Shown here: in pieces, positions 1-9,610 of the stretch
Position numbering within the stretch: the stretch's first letter is position 1
Layout of the letters: the number at the start of each line of letters is the position of its first letter
Source: GCA-2720865 sp047630275
GTDB lineage: Bacteria > Bdellovibrionota > Bacteriovoracia > Bacteriovoracales > Bacteriovoracaceae
DNA length: 64,000 bases
Assembly (NCBI GenBank): GCA_047630275.1
Contig: JBLHVN010000001.1
Location: 1,302,001 to 1,366,000, forward strand
Direction of reading: 5' to 3'
The notes under the pieces: generated by a model
Database searches by the model: none
What the model was told of the DNA's origin: nothing
Seen by the model: the letters and a program-made list of their open reading frames with translations, nothing else
Position numbers and translations under genes: made by a program

Positions 1-2615
1 TAAATGGAACAAGCCCCGCCGCAGAGACTGAATCAGTTGCTGGGTGAGTATAAGAGGAGTTAAAGGTAAGGCTTGACCCTTCAATATCAACACCTGAAAT
101 TGTTCCTAAATTCGAACCTGTAAGAAGCCCGAAGTTGAGGTCTGCTGACGGAGTACCTGAAACTATTACGTCAAAGTTAGCAATGAATAAGTTCTCAATT
201 ACACTACTCGTGGCCAATGCCTCATAGAGACCATAGTAACCCGATCCGTTAGTGATCCCGATCTTATAATTGATGATTGATTTACCATTTCCATTTAAGA
301 AGTAGGTTCCCACTGGAAAAAGAGATCCTGTTCCGATTGGCTGGCCAGCTAAATCTATATCCCTAGCAAGGGCGTAATAAGTATTAGCGCTCATGCCAAC
401 AAAATGACTCGCAGTACAGATTTGATAAGGATTATCATTGGTACCGGCGCCGGTCATGGCCCCATAATTATTCGTGCAAGGTCTTTGTAGGTAGGGAACT
501 TCATCTTGAACAGGAACCCCTGTTTTTGGGTTAGGTTTTAACTCCCAGCTTAATCTCGGGTGGTCATTATCATCTTCAGTAGCAAGATGAACCCAGGTTT
601 GAGTTAAGTCGGTAAAGCTAATATTGCCCGCCCAAGATCCACTTGAGTAGGTTGTTGAATCACTAAGCTGAGCAAGAGTTAAAGAGCTTCCGCATCCGTT
701 TGTTCCGCTATTATCATTACCTGTGAAATAGACCTCTGTAGCGGCACAGCCATTTATTCCAACAGCTCCCCCAAGAGAATCGGCGTCTATAGAAGTATTT
801 CCTCTTTGATACCCTAAGGTCGCAAAAGAGCGGGTGATATTCATAGTATCAACAGTCCCATTAGATTCTCCAACAAGACCACCAACTCGGTGATCATTCC
901 CGCCATTATGACGAGAGAGGATTGAAACTGTTGAATATGAATCAGTAATACTTAGTGCTGTTTGAACAGAGCCAACAAGCCCACCTAATCCTTGATTTCC
1001 TTGAAGGATACCTTTAGTAAAAGATTCTGAGATCGTTCCTGTTGCAGCAAAGGTGCTACCCACTAGGCCACCCACATTAGCGACCCCATTAAAGTTGGAA
1101 TGAATGTCTATATTTGCTGAAGATCTATAGATAAAATTGGCATTTGAGGGAGTGTTAGCATAACCAACAAGGCCTCCAACATTTTGTTCACCATCGCCAG
1201 AAGCAAAAACATGTGAGTTCTTAATACTAAAACTACCCCCGCCAGCGGAGAGGTGGCCAACGAGGCCTCCCACGTTATCGCTGCCTTTCATATGACCATG
1301 AATTTTTACGTTATCAATGACAGTTCCCGTTGATTCTCCAATAAGTAGAGCAATATCATCAGCGGTGCCACCATTAACATTTGATTCGATAACAATATTA
1401 TTTAAGGTGAGGTTCTTTATAAATCCCGTTCCCATCTTGCGGATAACACCTAAGTCATTAACATCATTTTCAATGATAAAGACTCCTTCGATGCGGTGGT
1501 TGCGCCCTTCATAGTTTCCGTTAAAAGTAGAAACAGACGAAGCATTTGAATCAATATCATCACCAATAGGAACAAAAGGATCAAATGGGTTAAAGACATA
1601 ATTGAGGTCTGCAACTTGTTCAAAGTTTGCTGCATTATAAGAGCCAAAGTTTTGCCCAATTGAATTGAACTGCTCTTCCGTGCAGATAGTATAAGGACGA
1701 AAATCTCCTCTACCTGAAGCAAATGGGGAGAATCCTGCAGTCACACTAAGGCGTAGGTCTTGACAAATATCTAGCTCGGTTGTGAGTTGATGAAAGCGAA
1801 TAGATTCAACAGTACTATTATCCCAACGAACGGCCACTTGGTTTTGATTAAGACCTAAAGGAAAGTAATCATCAACATAACCTTTTTCAGGATTAGTAGC
1901 TCCGCAATCAGTTGAGTCAAGCCAAGCTCTTACGATAACCCCAAAAGGATTGCTTCCGTTTCCAGGAACCGGAAGAGAGTTAAAAACAGGAGTCGGGCCG
2001 GCGTCAGCATTAGGAGTGGCCTGGCAATCTGAAGCGAGCTCTACGCCAGTAAAAACATTGCCATTATATTCAGGATAAATGATTTCATAAGAAAGGGCGT
2101 AGCCTTTCTTACCTGCTGTATAAGCGCATTCAGTTGTATGGCTTGTTTCATTCACAATACCAGAGAGTTGATTACAACTTACAATATCTATTGCAGGAAA
2201 AGTCTTTGATCCGGTTACTCCATTTAAAGGCTGGATAGAGAAGTCAGTTGCTTCACAGTTTGCGTTAGAAAGGTTTAGTTCAACAGCGGCATCTCCACCA
2301 TTAAAGTCAGCATTGGCCTTAGCGCATTTAGGGATACTATCCATATTAAAGGTAGTGCTTTGCCAGGCAACGGCCCAAAAGGTCCAGCTACCGTTAGAGA
2401 CTTCAAAACTTAATTCAGGAGCACTGGTGTCAACTACGCGGGCAAAATCCTCGCCAGGACCCCGTCCCCAAAGCATTAGCCCACCATCAGCATCGGTGCC
2501 TATTCCAGCAATGCTAGATTTAAAGAAGCTAATCTTTGCTTTAGTCTTTCCAGCCTTTCCCCCACAGGAGGCTAGGCAAAAAGCTAAGATGAATAGGGAT
2601 AGTATTTTAAGCATT
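1..2615 (-). CDS. GLUG-repeat surface lipoprotein, 3' end outside the window, frameshifted in the signal peptide
   Basis: A reading frame open from about 2584 to the window edge encodes more than 850 residues. Between about 860 and 1275 it has at least five copies of a [VL]GGLVG motif, typical of GLUG repeats of secreted or adhesin-like proteins; a flanking stretch resembles the same fold. Just upstream, an ATG at 2615 begins a good lipoprotein signal (MLKILSLFILAF) that would continue as CLASCGGK, an LASC lipobox. A run of six A (2578-2583) puts that signal one base out of frame with the body: as written the ATG frame stops after 24 codons, and the body frame has a stop at 2585-2587. With five A the protein would be intact. 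The body is otherwise uninterrupted, so this is either an assembly error, a slippage switch or a recent mutation. The nearest in-frame ATG of the body is at 2476, which would lack any export signal. Confidence 0.75.
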
Positions 2616-2823
2616 AGTAATCCTCAAATAACATATCGGTTACTCACTATTTTAAATGAGGTTCCCTTAGAGAAATTATGATTTTTTTAGTACAATAAAA
2701 AGCTAGTAATTACGGAGCTTTACGGTACTTGATCTAAACAGTAAGCCTTGGCTCATTATTAATTCCGACTAATTTTATTGGCTAAAAGCTAAGCTTACAG
2801 AGCTAAACTACCGAAAAACAGCT

Positions 2824-4005
2824 GTGAAATTCTATCTTCTCATATTTACGTTGTTAGTCAGCTGTAGCAGCATTCCGCCCTTAGCTGAGAAACGCCTTAG
2901 TGCTAAGCGAACTCCTGCAAGTAGTTTTCATTGCCGAGAATTATTAGAGAGTGTCTTAGAAGGAAGAGGATTAAAAGACGAGAAAGCTTATCTTAGAGGG
3001 CTTAAGAAAAGGCTAGCAAGAGCAGAGCTAAGCTTAAAAGATCAAAAGTATTTAAAGGAGAAGATCCCATTTGTTATTAAAGAACTTAAAGCAAGAAGAG
3101 TCTACTTAAAGGCCCTCAATAGAAAGCTTCAAAGCTTAAGGCACGAGTATATTTACAAAGAAGTTTATTATCTTGAATCACTCTTAATGGGAGCCCCAAG
3201 TTTTCAAAAACTAAACTCGCTAAACCGAGCTGTCCTCGATGGAAGAGAGCTATCTAATTCTCAGAAAAACTGGGCCTATTCTTTTGTTAATTATCTTCAA
3301 GAAAACTTAAATCAAGTGAAGATCAAAAAGATTGGTAAACAGGCTCCTCAAAATTCTCAATTAGCAGGGGCGCAATACCCACCAACGAAGCTCACTTCTG
3401 ACTTGGCCCTTAAATATCCTATGGGTGTCTGGTTTGACGAAGCTGGTTTTCCAAATTTTTCAATCTATGCCAAACAAATTGTTGAAGTAAGAATAACAGG
3501 TGCAGGTAGATTTGATTTTGCTAGGGCCAACTTAGCCGCTGGGCTTGAGCGGGTTCCTGATGATATGACATGGCATCATCATCAAGATGGAAAGACCATG
3601 CTCTTAATTCCTAAAGACATACACGATGCGGTTAAGCATAGTGGTGGTGTTGCTTTAAAAACTTTGAAGATTAAAAGAATAAATGGAATGCTTCCCGCAG
3701 GGACAGAGTGGGCGGGAAGAGTTTATCCCCTTGAGAATTGGAGCTTTCGTTTAAGGGCCAAGTACCCTAAGGGCGTTAAGATAAAAGTTAATGGTCATGC
3801 AAACTTAAACCCCTATGCTAGGTTGAAAGTAGAAATTACTTCAAGTGGAAAAAGAAAGATTGATTTCTTACGCGCCAATGAGGAAGCGGGATTTGATCGA
3901 TTACCTAGGGGCTATACTTGGCATATGCACGAAGATGGAAAATCAATGCAGCTCGTTCCAAGAGATCTTCTTAAAGCGATCCCTATAACTACGCCCTGGA
4001 ATTAA
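2824..4005 (+). CDS. Lipoprotein with two WHH-type (HNH/EndoVII) nuclease-like domains
   Basis: The 393-residue product starts with GTG at 2824; no clear Shine-Dalgarno is visible. It has a lipoprotein signal ending LLVSC (Cys14). Residues 40-165 are charged helix. The C-terminal half holds two related units. Unit 1 (about 195-285) has D-F-x-x-A-N, then T-W-H-H-H (W250, H251-253), a Q-D-G-K-x-M-x-L-I-P strand, an I-H-D-A-V helix and GG. Unit 2 (about 310-390) repeats this with W366-H-M-H and L-V-P-R-D-L-L. This is the layout of the WHH family of the HNH/endonuclease VII superfamily, known mostly as toxin tips. Unit 1 keeps the key histidines. Unit 2 loses the middle histidine of WHH and the later helix histidine, so it may be inactive. 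No immunity-like gene is adjacent. Nuclease activity is inferred, not shown. Confidence 0.65.
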   Translation: MKFYLLIFTLLVSCSSIPPLAEKRLSAKRTPASSFHCRELLESVLEGRGLKDEKAYLRGLKKRLARAELSLKDQKYLKEKIPFVIKELKARRVYLKALNRKLQSLRHEYIYKEVYYLESLLMGAPSFQKLNSLNRAVLDGRELSNSQKNWAYSFVNYLQENLNQVKIKKIGKQAPQNSQLAGAQYPPTKLTSDLALKYPMGVWFDEAGFPNFSIYAKQIVEVRITGAGRFDFARANLAAGLERVPDDMTWHHHQDGKTMLLIPKDIHDAVKHSGGVALKTLKIKRINGMLPAGTEWAGRVYPLENWSFRLRAKYPKGVKIKVNGHANLNPYARLKVEITSSGKRKIDFLRANEEAGFDRLPRGYTWHMHEDGKSMQLVPRDLLKAIPITTPWN

Positions 4006-4219
4006 AGTTCAATAAAGATTCAATTTAAATCCTCTCTTTAACAAAACGAGAAAGTATCATTGGGGTCAAAGGGCACCTAAGGACATTAAGCGCCTAGGCC
4101 ATTTATATTCCTATCAATTTACTCGGCTACTTGACGCGCTTCTATGGCTCGCTAAGTCGTGGCACCAGTATTGCTGGTTAGAGAAAAAACAATCTAATTA
4201 TAGAAATGGGGAGAGAGAA

Positions 4220-6400
4220 ATGGACAAAGGGACACCGGCAAAGATGCTGGTCTTAATGCTTGCGCTTTTATTTGGATCTATCAATGCTGATGAATTCTTA
4301 TCAAAAAAAGAAATTCATTTTACAGGGCAGGACACGGAGAGCTTTAGCTTAAAGAATCAACTGAACGAAACACGTTATAGAACCGAAACAAGAGATACCA
4401 CTTGCTATAGGGAAGTTCCCTACCAAGACCAAGAATGTGAAATGGTCCCTGAGTACGATAGGGTTTGTAGGACAATTCCAGGAAGAGAGGATTGCCGGAC
4501 TGAGTATGATAGGCAGTGCCGAACGGAAACTGACTATAGAAGAGAGTGCAACCGATCTCCAGACCGTGAAAGATGCACTAATGAAACCCGCTATCGAAAA
4601 GAATGTGAACGCGGGCCTTCTAGACGAGAATGCCGAAATGAAAGGCGTACAAGACAAGAATGCCATATGGATAATTCTAACCGTCAGTGCCGCACAGAAC
4701 CAGCTAGAGAGCAATGCCGAACTAATGGTGCAGGGGAAAGAAGATGCCGCACTATTCCTGCTAGAGAGATCTGCACCAATAAGCCAGAGAGGGTCTGTAG
4801 AGACGTCTCTTATAATGAGCAAGTATGTAATACCGTTCCAGGGGAGCTTCAGTGCCGCCAGGTTTCTTATCAAGAAAGAGTTTGCCACACTATTCCTGGA
4901 GAGGAGACATGCCGTAATGTTCCTTATTCAAATGAAGTTTGTGAAGATGTACCAAGGCAAGCATGCGAGTGGATTCCAAGCCGTGAGGATTGTCAGACTA
5001 TTCAAATTGGTGAAAACCAAGTTTGCCGTGATGTTACAAGATACAGAACAGAGTCGTACGCTTGTACCGAGGACATTCAAGTTCCTTATACAGTGACTCT
5101 TAAGAACTTTCTTTTAAACTCGAATCTAAACTTTCAAGTTGAAGAGGGTTATCAAGCTGATTTTATCTTAGAAGCAAAGCTTTCAACAAAAGGAAAAACT
5201 TCCTTTATCCTAGGAGATACTCGTGAAACGAGCCCTATGGCCTTTATGAAAGAGAGCGCTTCGAGGACCGTCAATGGTAAAGAAGTTATAATTAATGGTA
5301 CTTATGATCTAGAGGTTTTAAATGCCTTAAGGATTAAAAAAGAGCTTGGGGCAATCTCAAAGGTAGAGTTAACTAAGAGCAATCTTAAGTTTGAAGTTAA
5401 GTCTCATGACCTTGTTAAGGGTTTTGATTACTTTCTTAAACTAAGTAAAGGGGATAGTACTCTTATCTCCCGCGCTTTAAGTGAAGCTGAAGTCTTAATT
5501 AAGACTGAAGGAGATAGGCTTAAGGCGGTAGTGGACTTTAAAGCATTAGGTCTAAACCTAGAGAAGCTTCAAAAATATACTTATAAGATAGGAATCCTTC
5601 CAAGATTTAAAAAAGACTTAGCCTTTCCAAAGCTAGAGAGTTTTAGAAGTACAAAGTCAGGAAGCGCCTATACTTTTGAACCCGAAGACCTTCAAAGGTT
5701 AAAGAATCAGCTAGATAAACTTTCTGACTTCTCGGTAAGCACGGAGAGGTTAGGCTTTAGCTTTCCTAATCACGACTTTATCAGTGATGCCAAGATTACT
5801 CTCAAGACCGCAGAGTTTGACAGAGAGCTTTCTAAAGATGAGTACAAATGGAGTATAGGAAGTGAGAAGGTCTTAGTTGAAATTAATATGGAAGAGTTAG
5901 AGATTGATCTAAGCGTCTTAAGGAACAATGAAGTTCAAATTAAGGTTGAATACTTCTTTAATGATGATGCTCCTCTGCCAACGGACTTTACCTATAGTAC
6001 GAGGATTTCAAGATCTGAAAAGGCCGAACTAGGACCTGGTGCTAAAGCAAAGTTATCAACGGATGCTAACTTTCTTGAGAATGTTGAACTTTATAAGTAT
6101 TCATTAAGGTTTAAGCTAAAAAGGAATGAGCTACTCACAAACTTTAAACTCAAGCTTAATATCTCTAAGAAGGGAAAGGTTAAGATTGATAAGCATCTTA
6201 CAAAAGCTGATCTTCGAGTTGAACAGAACGGAGATTTCCTAGAAGTTAAGATTGATTTTAAGAAGTTTGATGGAAAAGTCTCAAAGTTTGGAAAGCATGA
6301 TGTTCGCCTTCAAATAGAACATGAGCTTCACCCGGATCTTAGAAGTACTAGAGGAGTTAACCTAGATCATCAGGTTAACTTGAACCTAGGAGCAAAATAG
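4220..6400 (+). CDS. Secreted cysteine-repeat protein with C-terminal beta-rich modules, function unknown
   Basis: The 726-residue product is preceded by a strong Shine-Dalgarno (GGGGAGAGAG) just before the ATG. A signal peptide covers about residues 1-23. Residues 55-285 are a run of short Cys/Arg/Glu-rich repeats of roughly 9-14 residues, of the form C-R-x-x-P-x-x-x-x-C-R or V-C-x-x-x-P. They contain some 40 cysteines in pairs, so many disulfides or metal sites are expected outside the cytoplasm. From about 295 to the end there are repeated stretches of alternating hydrophobic/charged residues that look like several related beta domains of about 140 residues. I do not recognise a family. 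It stands alone, with a shared terminator at its 3' side facing ccsA. The very biased repeats create long artefactual frames on both strands (4349-5096). Confidence 0.8.
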   Translation: MDKGTPAKMLVLMLALLFGSINADEFLSKKEIHFTGQDTESFSLKNQLNETRYRTETRDTTCYREVPYQDQECEMVPEYDRVCRTIPGREDCRTEYDRQCRTETDYRRECNRSPDRERCTNETRYRKECERGPSRRECRNERRTRQECHMDNSNRQCRTEPAREQCRTNGAGERRCRTIPAREICTNKPERVCRDVSYNEQVCNTVPGELQCRQVSYQERVCHTIPGEETCRNVPYSNEVCEDVPRQACEWIPSREDCQTIQIGENQVCRDVTRYRTESYACTEDIQVPYTVTLKNFLLNSNLNFQVEEGYQADFILEAKLSTKGKTSFILGDTRETSPMAFMKESASRTVNGKEVIINGTYDLEVLNALRIKKELGAISKVELTKSNLKFEVKSHDLVKGFDYFLKLSKGDSTLISRALSEAEVLIKTEGDRLKAVVDFKALGLNLEKLQKYTYKIGILPRFKKDLAFPKLESFRSTKSGSAYTFEPEDLQRLKNQLDKLSDFSVSTERLGFSFPNHDFISDAKITLKTAEFDRELSKDEYKWSIGSEKVLVEINMEELEIDLSVLRNNEVQIKVEYFFNDDAPLPTDFTYSTRISRSEKAELGPGAKAKLSTDANFLENVELYKYSLRFKLKRNELLTNFKLKLNISKKGKVKIDKHLTKADLRVEQNGDFLEVKIDFKKFDGKVSKFGKHDVRLQIEHELHPDLRSTRGVNLDHQVNLNLGAK

Positions 6401-6409
6401 AAAACAAGG

Positions 6410-6442
6410 AAGGCTTCGCTTTGTATGCGAAGCCTTTTTTTT
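6410..6442. terminator. Bidirectional intrinsic terminator between convergent genes
   Basis: A 10-bp perfect stem (6410-6419 with 6427-6436) with a 7-nt loop is followed by a run of T to 6442 on the plus strand and preceded by A-rich sequence on the other. It separates the cysteine-repeat gene from ccsA, whose stop codon lies at the end of the T run. Confidence 0.85.
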
Positions 6443-7946
6443 AAACTTCAGCTTTCTTTGACGTTAGATCAAAAGAAGTCCACGTAAGTAAGGAGAAGAT
6501 TATCTGGATAGCGAAAAAGCTTCCAAGAAAGATCGCTCCTCCTTCACTAAAGCCATAAGAGTGAAGCCCTGTTGCTAGGATATAATTGACTCCAAACCAG
6601 GCCATCATTACTGACATAAAGGCCAAGGCAACTAGAGGGATAAAACGCTTATTGGGAATCCACGCAGTGTACCTTCCATGAAGAATCGCCATATAAAGGC
6701 AAAGAACAATTAAAGACCAAGTCTCTTTAGGGTCCCAACCCCAAAAACGTCCCCAAGAATAATCGGCCCAAACACCACCAAGAAGAACTCCTCCAGCGAG
6801 AAGAACGGTTCCAACTTTTAAACATGAATAGATATGATCCGCATAGTACCTCTCATCTTGAGCGTCTAGCTTACCAAGTTTTTTCTTTAGGAGGACTGTA
6901 TTTGATAATACCCAGCTTAAAGCAAGAGCCCCATAACTTAAGATGATCATGGTTACATGGGTAGAGAGCCAAAAGTTATCTCTTAAAACAGGAACTAAAG
7001 GACTAATTGAATCGCTTAGCATTCCAACTGAGAAGTTCATCATAAAAAGACTTAAGATATTATAAGCTAGGCCCACAAAGACAAAGGTCTTATCCTTTTT
7101 AAAGTGCCCAAAGATAAGAGCAATAAGAAGGGCGCCATAGCCTGAGAAAAGCACAGTCTCATACATATTTGTAATAGGAGCTCTTCCTGAGAGGTAGATC
7201 CTTGCGATGATAAGTCCGGTTTGGATGATCATGGTAAGGACGCTAAGACCAAGGGCGAGGTTGAATCTTTTAAATAAAGTTAAAGCGGCAAGGGCCAATA
7301 AACTAACCAGCATTGATACATAGGGAAGCTTCATCTTAGCGTAAGTTAATTCAAACTTATGCTTTGAGTCTGGCTTTGCGGTATTATAATTTTCCTGCGC
7401 ATTGTTTAGGCCTGACTTTAATTGATCCCCACTTTCAAAGGGGGCCGTGGCGATAGGAACCCAATTAACAGCTTGATCCATGACCATAGGAACTAGCCAG
7501 TTCTTTCCCGTTGTGATCTCTTCGTAAAGATGGGCCCTTGAGAAGAGCCTGGTTAAAGCTTTTTTATATGAGCTCTCTTCTTTTTGCTTCATGATCTCAA
7601 CACGCAGCTCGGATTTCATGGAGATGACATCCTCAGCTAAAACCCTAGATTTTCCGAGGTCCATTTCTAAAAACTTCTTAAGGTCAACATGTTCAGCGGG
7701 TAGTTGGATATCAGTTATCTTTTTAATTCCGTAGCGTGGAGCTAGGGAGAGCTTGCAATAAGTGATAACCGGGTCTTCACCGGAGACGTTACTCTTTCCC
7801 GTCAGGTGTTTAATGGTCTCTCTAGCATGAACATAAAGAGGCTTAACACGGCCTCCTTGCTGAATCGCCATGGAGCTAAAATCGCTAACGCAAACTTCCG
7901 CTTGCAAGGTAGCGCTAAAAAGCAAAAGGGATAATATCTTGATCAT
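6441..7946 (-). CDS. ccsA: Cytochrome c biogenesis protein CcsA (system II)
   Basis: The 501-residue protein has a signal peptide (1-16), then a periplasmic stretch of about 190 residues, then a multi-pass membrane domain from about residue 205. The haem-handling signature W-G-R-F-W-G-W-D-P-K-E-T-W lies near residue 400, with conserved histidines in flanking helices. This is the CcsA/CcmC/CcmF haem-handling family. With ResB it carries haem out and attaches it to CxxCH apocytochromes in the periplasm. The N-terminal periplasmic part is longer than in the classic plastid/Bacillus proteins and resembles the fused forms of epsilon- and deltaproteobacteria. It overlaps resB by 4 bp, so the two are translationally coupled. 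A small cytochrome c lies about 5 kb away. Confidence 0.93.
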   Translation of the reverse strand: MIKILSLLLFSATLQAEVCVSDFSSMAIQQGGRVKPLYVHARETIKHLTGKSNVSGEDPVITYCKLSLAPRYGIKKITDIQLPAEHVDLKKFLEMDLGKSRVLAEDVISMKSELRVEIMKQKEESSYKKALTRLFSRAHLYEEITTGKNWLVPMVMDQAVNWVPIATAPFESGDQLKSGLNNAQENYNTAKPDSKHKFELTYAKMKLPYVSMLVSLLALAALTLFKRFNLALGLSVLTMIIQTGLIIARIYLSGRAPITNMYETVLFSGYGALLIALIFGHFKKDKTFVFVGLAYNILSLFMMNFSVGMLSDSISPLVPVLRDNFWLSTHVTMIILSYGALALSWVLSNTVLLKKKLGKLDAQDERYYADHIYSCLKVGTVLLAGGVLLGGVWADYSWGRFWGWDPKETWSLIVLCLYMAILHGRYTAWIPNKRFIPLVALAFMSVMMAWFGVNYILATGLHSYGFSEGGAIFLGSFFAIQIIFSLLTWTSFDLTSKKAEV

Positions 7947-9574
7947 GTGGTCTCCAATAGGTTTGATTGAGATTCTTTACCTGGCCTTACTTTCTTTCTA
8001 TTAAGTAGGTAGTGAGCAAAGGCCCCAAACACTAGAAGCAAGGAGCCTAAGTACTTTATAGGTCTACCTTGATCCACGTTGGCGCTAAAGGTTGAAGAGT
8101 ACTGGCCTTGGCCGAGGTCTGAATAAGAGGCTTGATAAAAGGTAAAGCCTTGAGTCTTTAAAGGATTGTTCATAAAGACATGGTGATTTGATGGGCCTGC
8201 TTCTTCGTGAAGCCTAACAAAGGACTCATAAGAAGCGGGGTTATTGGTTCCTGGGTCTTTATCCATTTTAAAATTAGTTAGGACAAATTCAAAAGGAAGA
8301 GTAATGCTTTTCTTTGTAAGAAAGATCTTAACTTGTCTTCCTTCAACTAAAAGATTCAGTGGCTTATTATCAGTGACCCAATAAGTCTCACCTTTTATAT
8401 CTAAACGAACAGCCTTGGTTCCACCCTTAACTAAGACATTTCCCATTTGTTTAGGAAAGGCAGGTTTAGGTGTGAGAACGGGAGTCTTATCTTTATAAAA
8501 GTCGAGCATAAAGAGTTCAAAGCCCATCCAAGGCAGATCAACCGGTTTGTTCTTTTCTAACTTTACAGTTGTCCATAGGCCATCAGACTTATCATAAAAG
8601 GATGCATGATCACCTAAGAGAAAGAGGGTGGCCTTTTCTTGAAAAAGAGCCTGGTTAAAAAGCCTGATAGGAGAGTCCTTCATAACCTTTAACTCTTTGT
8701 TCATAGGCCAAGGGCTAAAGTCAGGAAAGAAGCTAATAGGTCCTAGGTCTTTATCTTGAAGAACTAAGAACCTATTTCCTTGGCTGGTTCTTTTAATGTC
8801 TGATTTCCACTTCTCTGGTGTACTACAAGAGTTATCCCGCTTATCCCAAAAGATAAGACCACTGGTGGTGCCTTCGATCATACAAGGAACAAGAGTAGAG
8901 GGAAGATAGTGAATATCTAAGAGTCCCATGCTTAAGGTTGAGTCAAAGTCTGTAGCATTAGGACTTAATGAGAGGGTGAAATCCTGACTTACATTGGGGT
9001 TTGAGACCATGTACTGACCGGAGTTATATTCTTTTTCTCCAGGCTTATTGTCCATCCAAGTAAAGTCTAAATCAGCATAGGGATAATATTCTAAGACTTT
9101 AACATCTTGAAATTCAAAATTCATATCCGTAGGAAATGCTGTATAGGGTAGAGTTAAATGCCCACCTGCATTTTCTTGAGTATAGCTTAAGTAGAGTTGA
9201 TCTTCGTTTAAGATAATGGTTCTAGCTGGGCTATTTGGCATGAGCTGGATAGAGCCATCGATTCCTGCGTAAAAAGTGATAAAAGAGCCGCAACCTAAAA
9301 GAACTAAGCCCGAATGAATGGCGTAAAAACCATAGAGCCTTTTCTTTGGGGGAAGCCTTAAGAAGGCAGCGAAAAAGATACTGATGACCATGAGAAACTG
9401 CACAAGCATAAAAGGCCAGCGCTTATAGATCAGCCTATTGGCCAAGTCTGCACCACCACTACTTTCGATAAAGGTTCCGGCGATCATCATGGCCGTAAAG
9501 ATAAGAATCACTATGACAGCAAACTTTAAACCGCCTAAGCTCTTCTCAATCTTTTGTATATTGATTTTTGACAT
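7943..9574 (-). CDS. resB: Cytochrome c biogenesis protein ResB/Ccs1
   Basis: The 543-residue protein has N-terminal transmembrane helices (about 17-35, 55-75, 83-105), a long periplasmic domain, and a final helix at about 505-525, the topology of ResB/Ccs1. A G-G-L-K-F-A-V-I-V-I-L-I stretch opens the first helix, as usual for the family. The C-terminal periplasmic part contains a ResB-like segment (P-A-S-Y-E-S-F-V, F-M-N-N-P-L, G-F-T-F-Y-Q-A-S-Y) about residues 435-480. It pairs with CcsA to ligate haem to cytochromes c. It is the first gene of the two-gene minus-strand operon. Confidence 0.9.
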   Translation of the reverse strand: MSKINIQKIEKSLGGLKFAVIVILIFTAMMIAGTFIESSGGADLANRLIYKRWPFMLVQFLMVISIFFAAFLRLPPKKRLYGFYAIHSGLVLLGCGSFITFYAGIDGSIQLMPNSPARTIILNEDQLYLSYTQENAGGHLTLPYTAFPTDMNFEFQDVKVLEYYPYADLDFTWMDNKPGEKEYNSGQYMVSNPNVSQDFTLSLSPNATDFDSTLSMGLLDIHYLPSTLVPCMIEGTTSGLIFWDKRDNSCSTPEKWKSDIKRTSQGNRFLVLQDKDLGPISFFPDFSPWPMNKELKVMKDSPIRLFNQALFQEKATLFLLGDHASFYDKSDGLWTTVKLEKNKPVDLPWMGFELFMLDFYKDKTPVLTPKPAFPKQMGNVLVKGGTKAVRLDIKGETYWVTDNKPLNLLVEGRQVKIFLTKKSITLPFEFVLTNFKMDKDPGTNNPASYESFVRLHEEAGPSNHHVFMNNPLKTQGFTFYQASYSDLGQGQYSSTFSANVDQGRPIKYLGSLLLVFGAFAHYLLNRKKVRPGKESQSNLLETT

Positions 9575-9610
9575 AAGCCCTCGAGATTAGAGGGAGAAAA
9601 TACCATGGAG

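Noticed and set aside
2313..2681. 122-codon plus-strand frame opposite the GLUG gene
   Set aside because: Antisense shadow; no ribosome binding site and low-complexity composition.
4349..5096. Long open frames on both strands over the cysteine repeats
   Set aside because: Created by the biased repeat codons of the 4220-6400 gene, which alone has a strong Shine-Dalgarno and a signal peptide.
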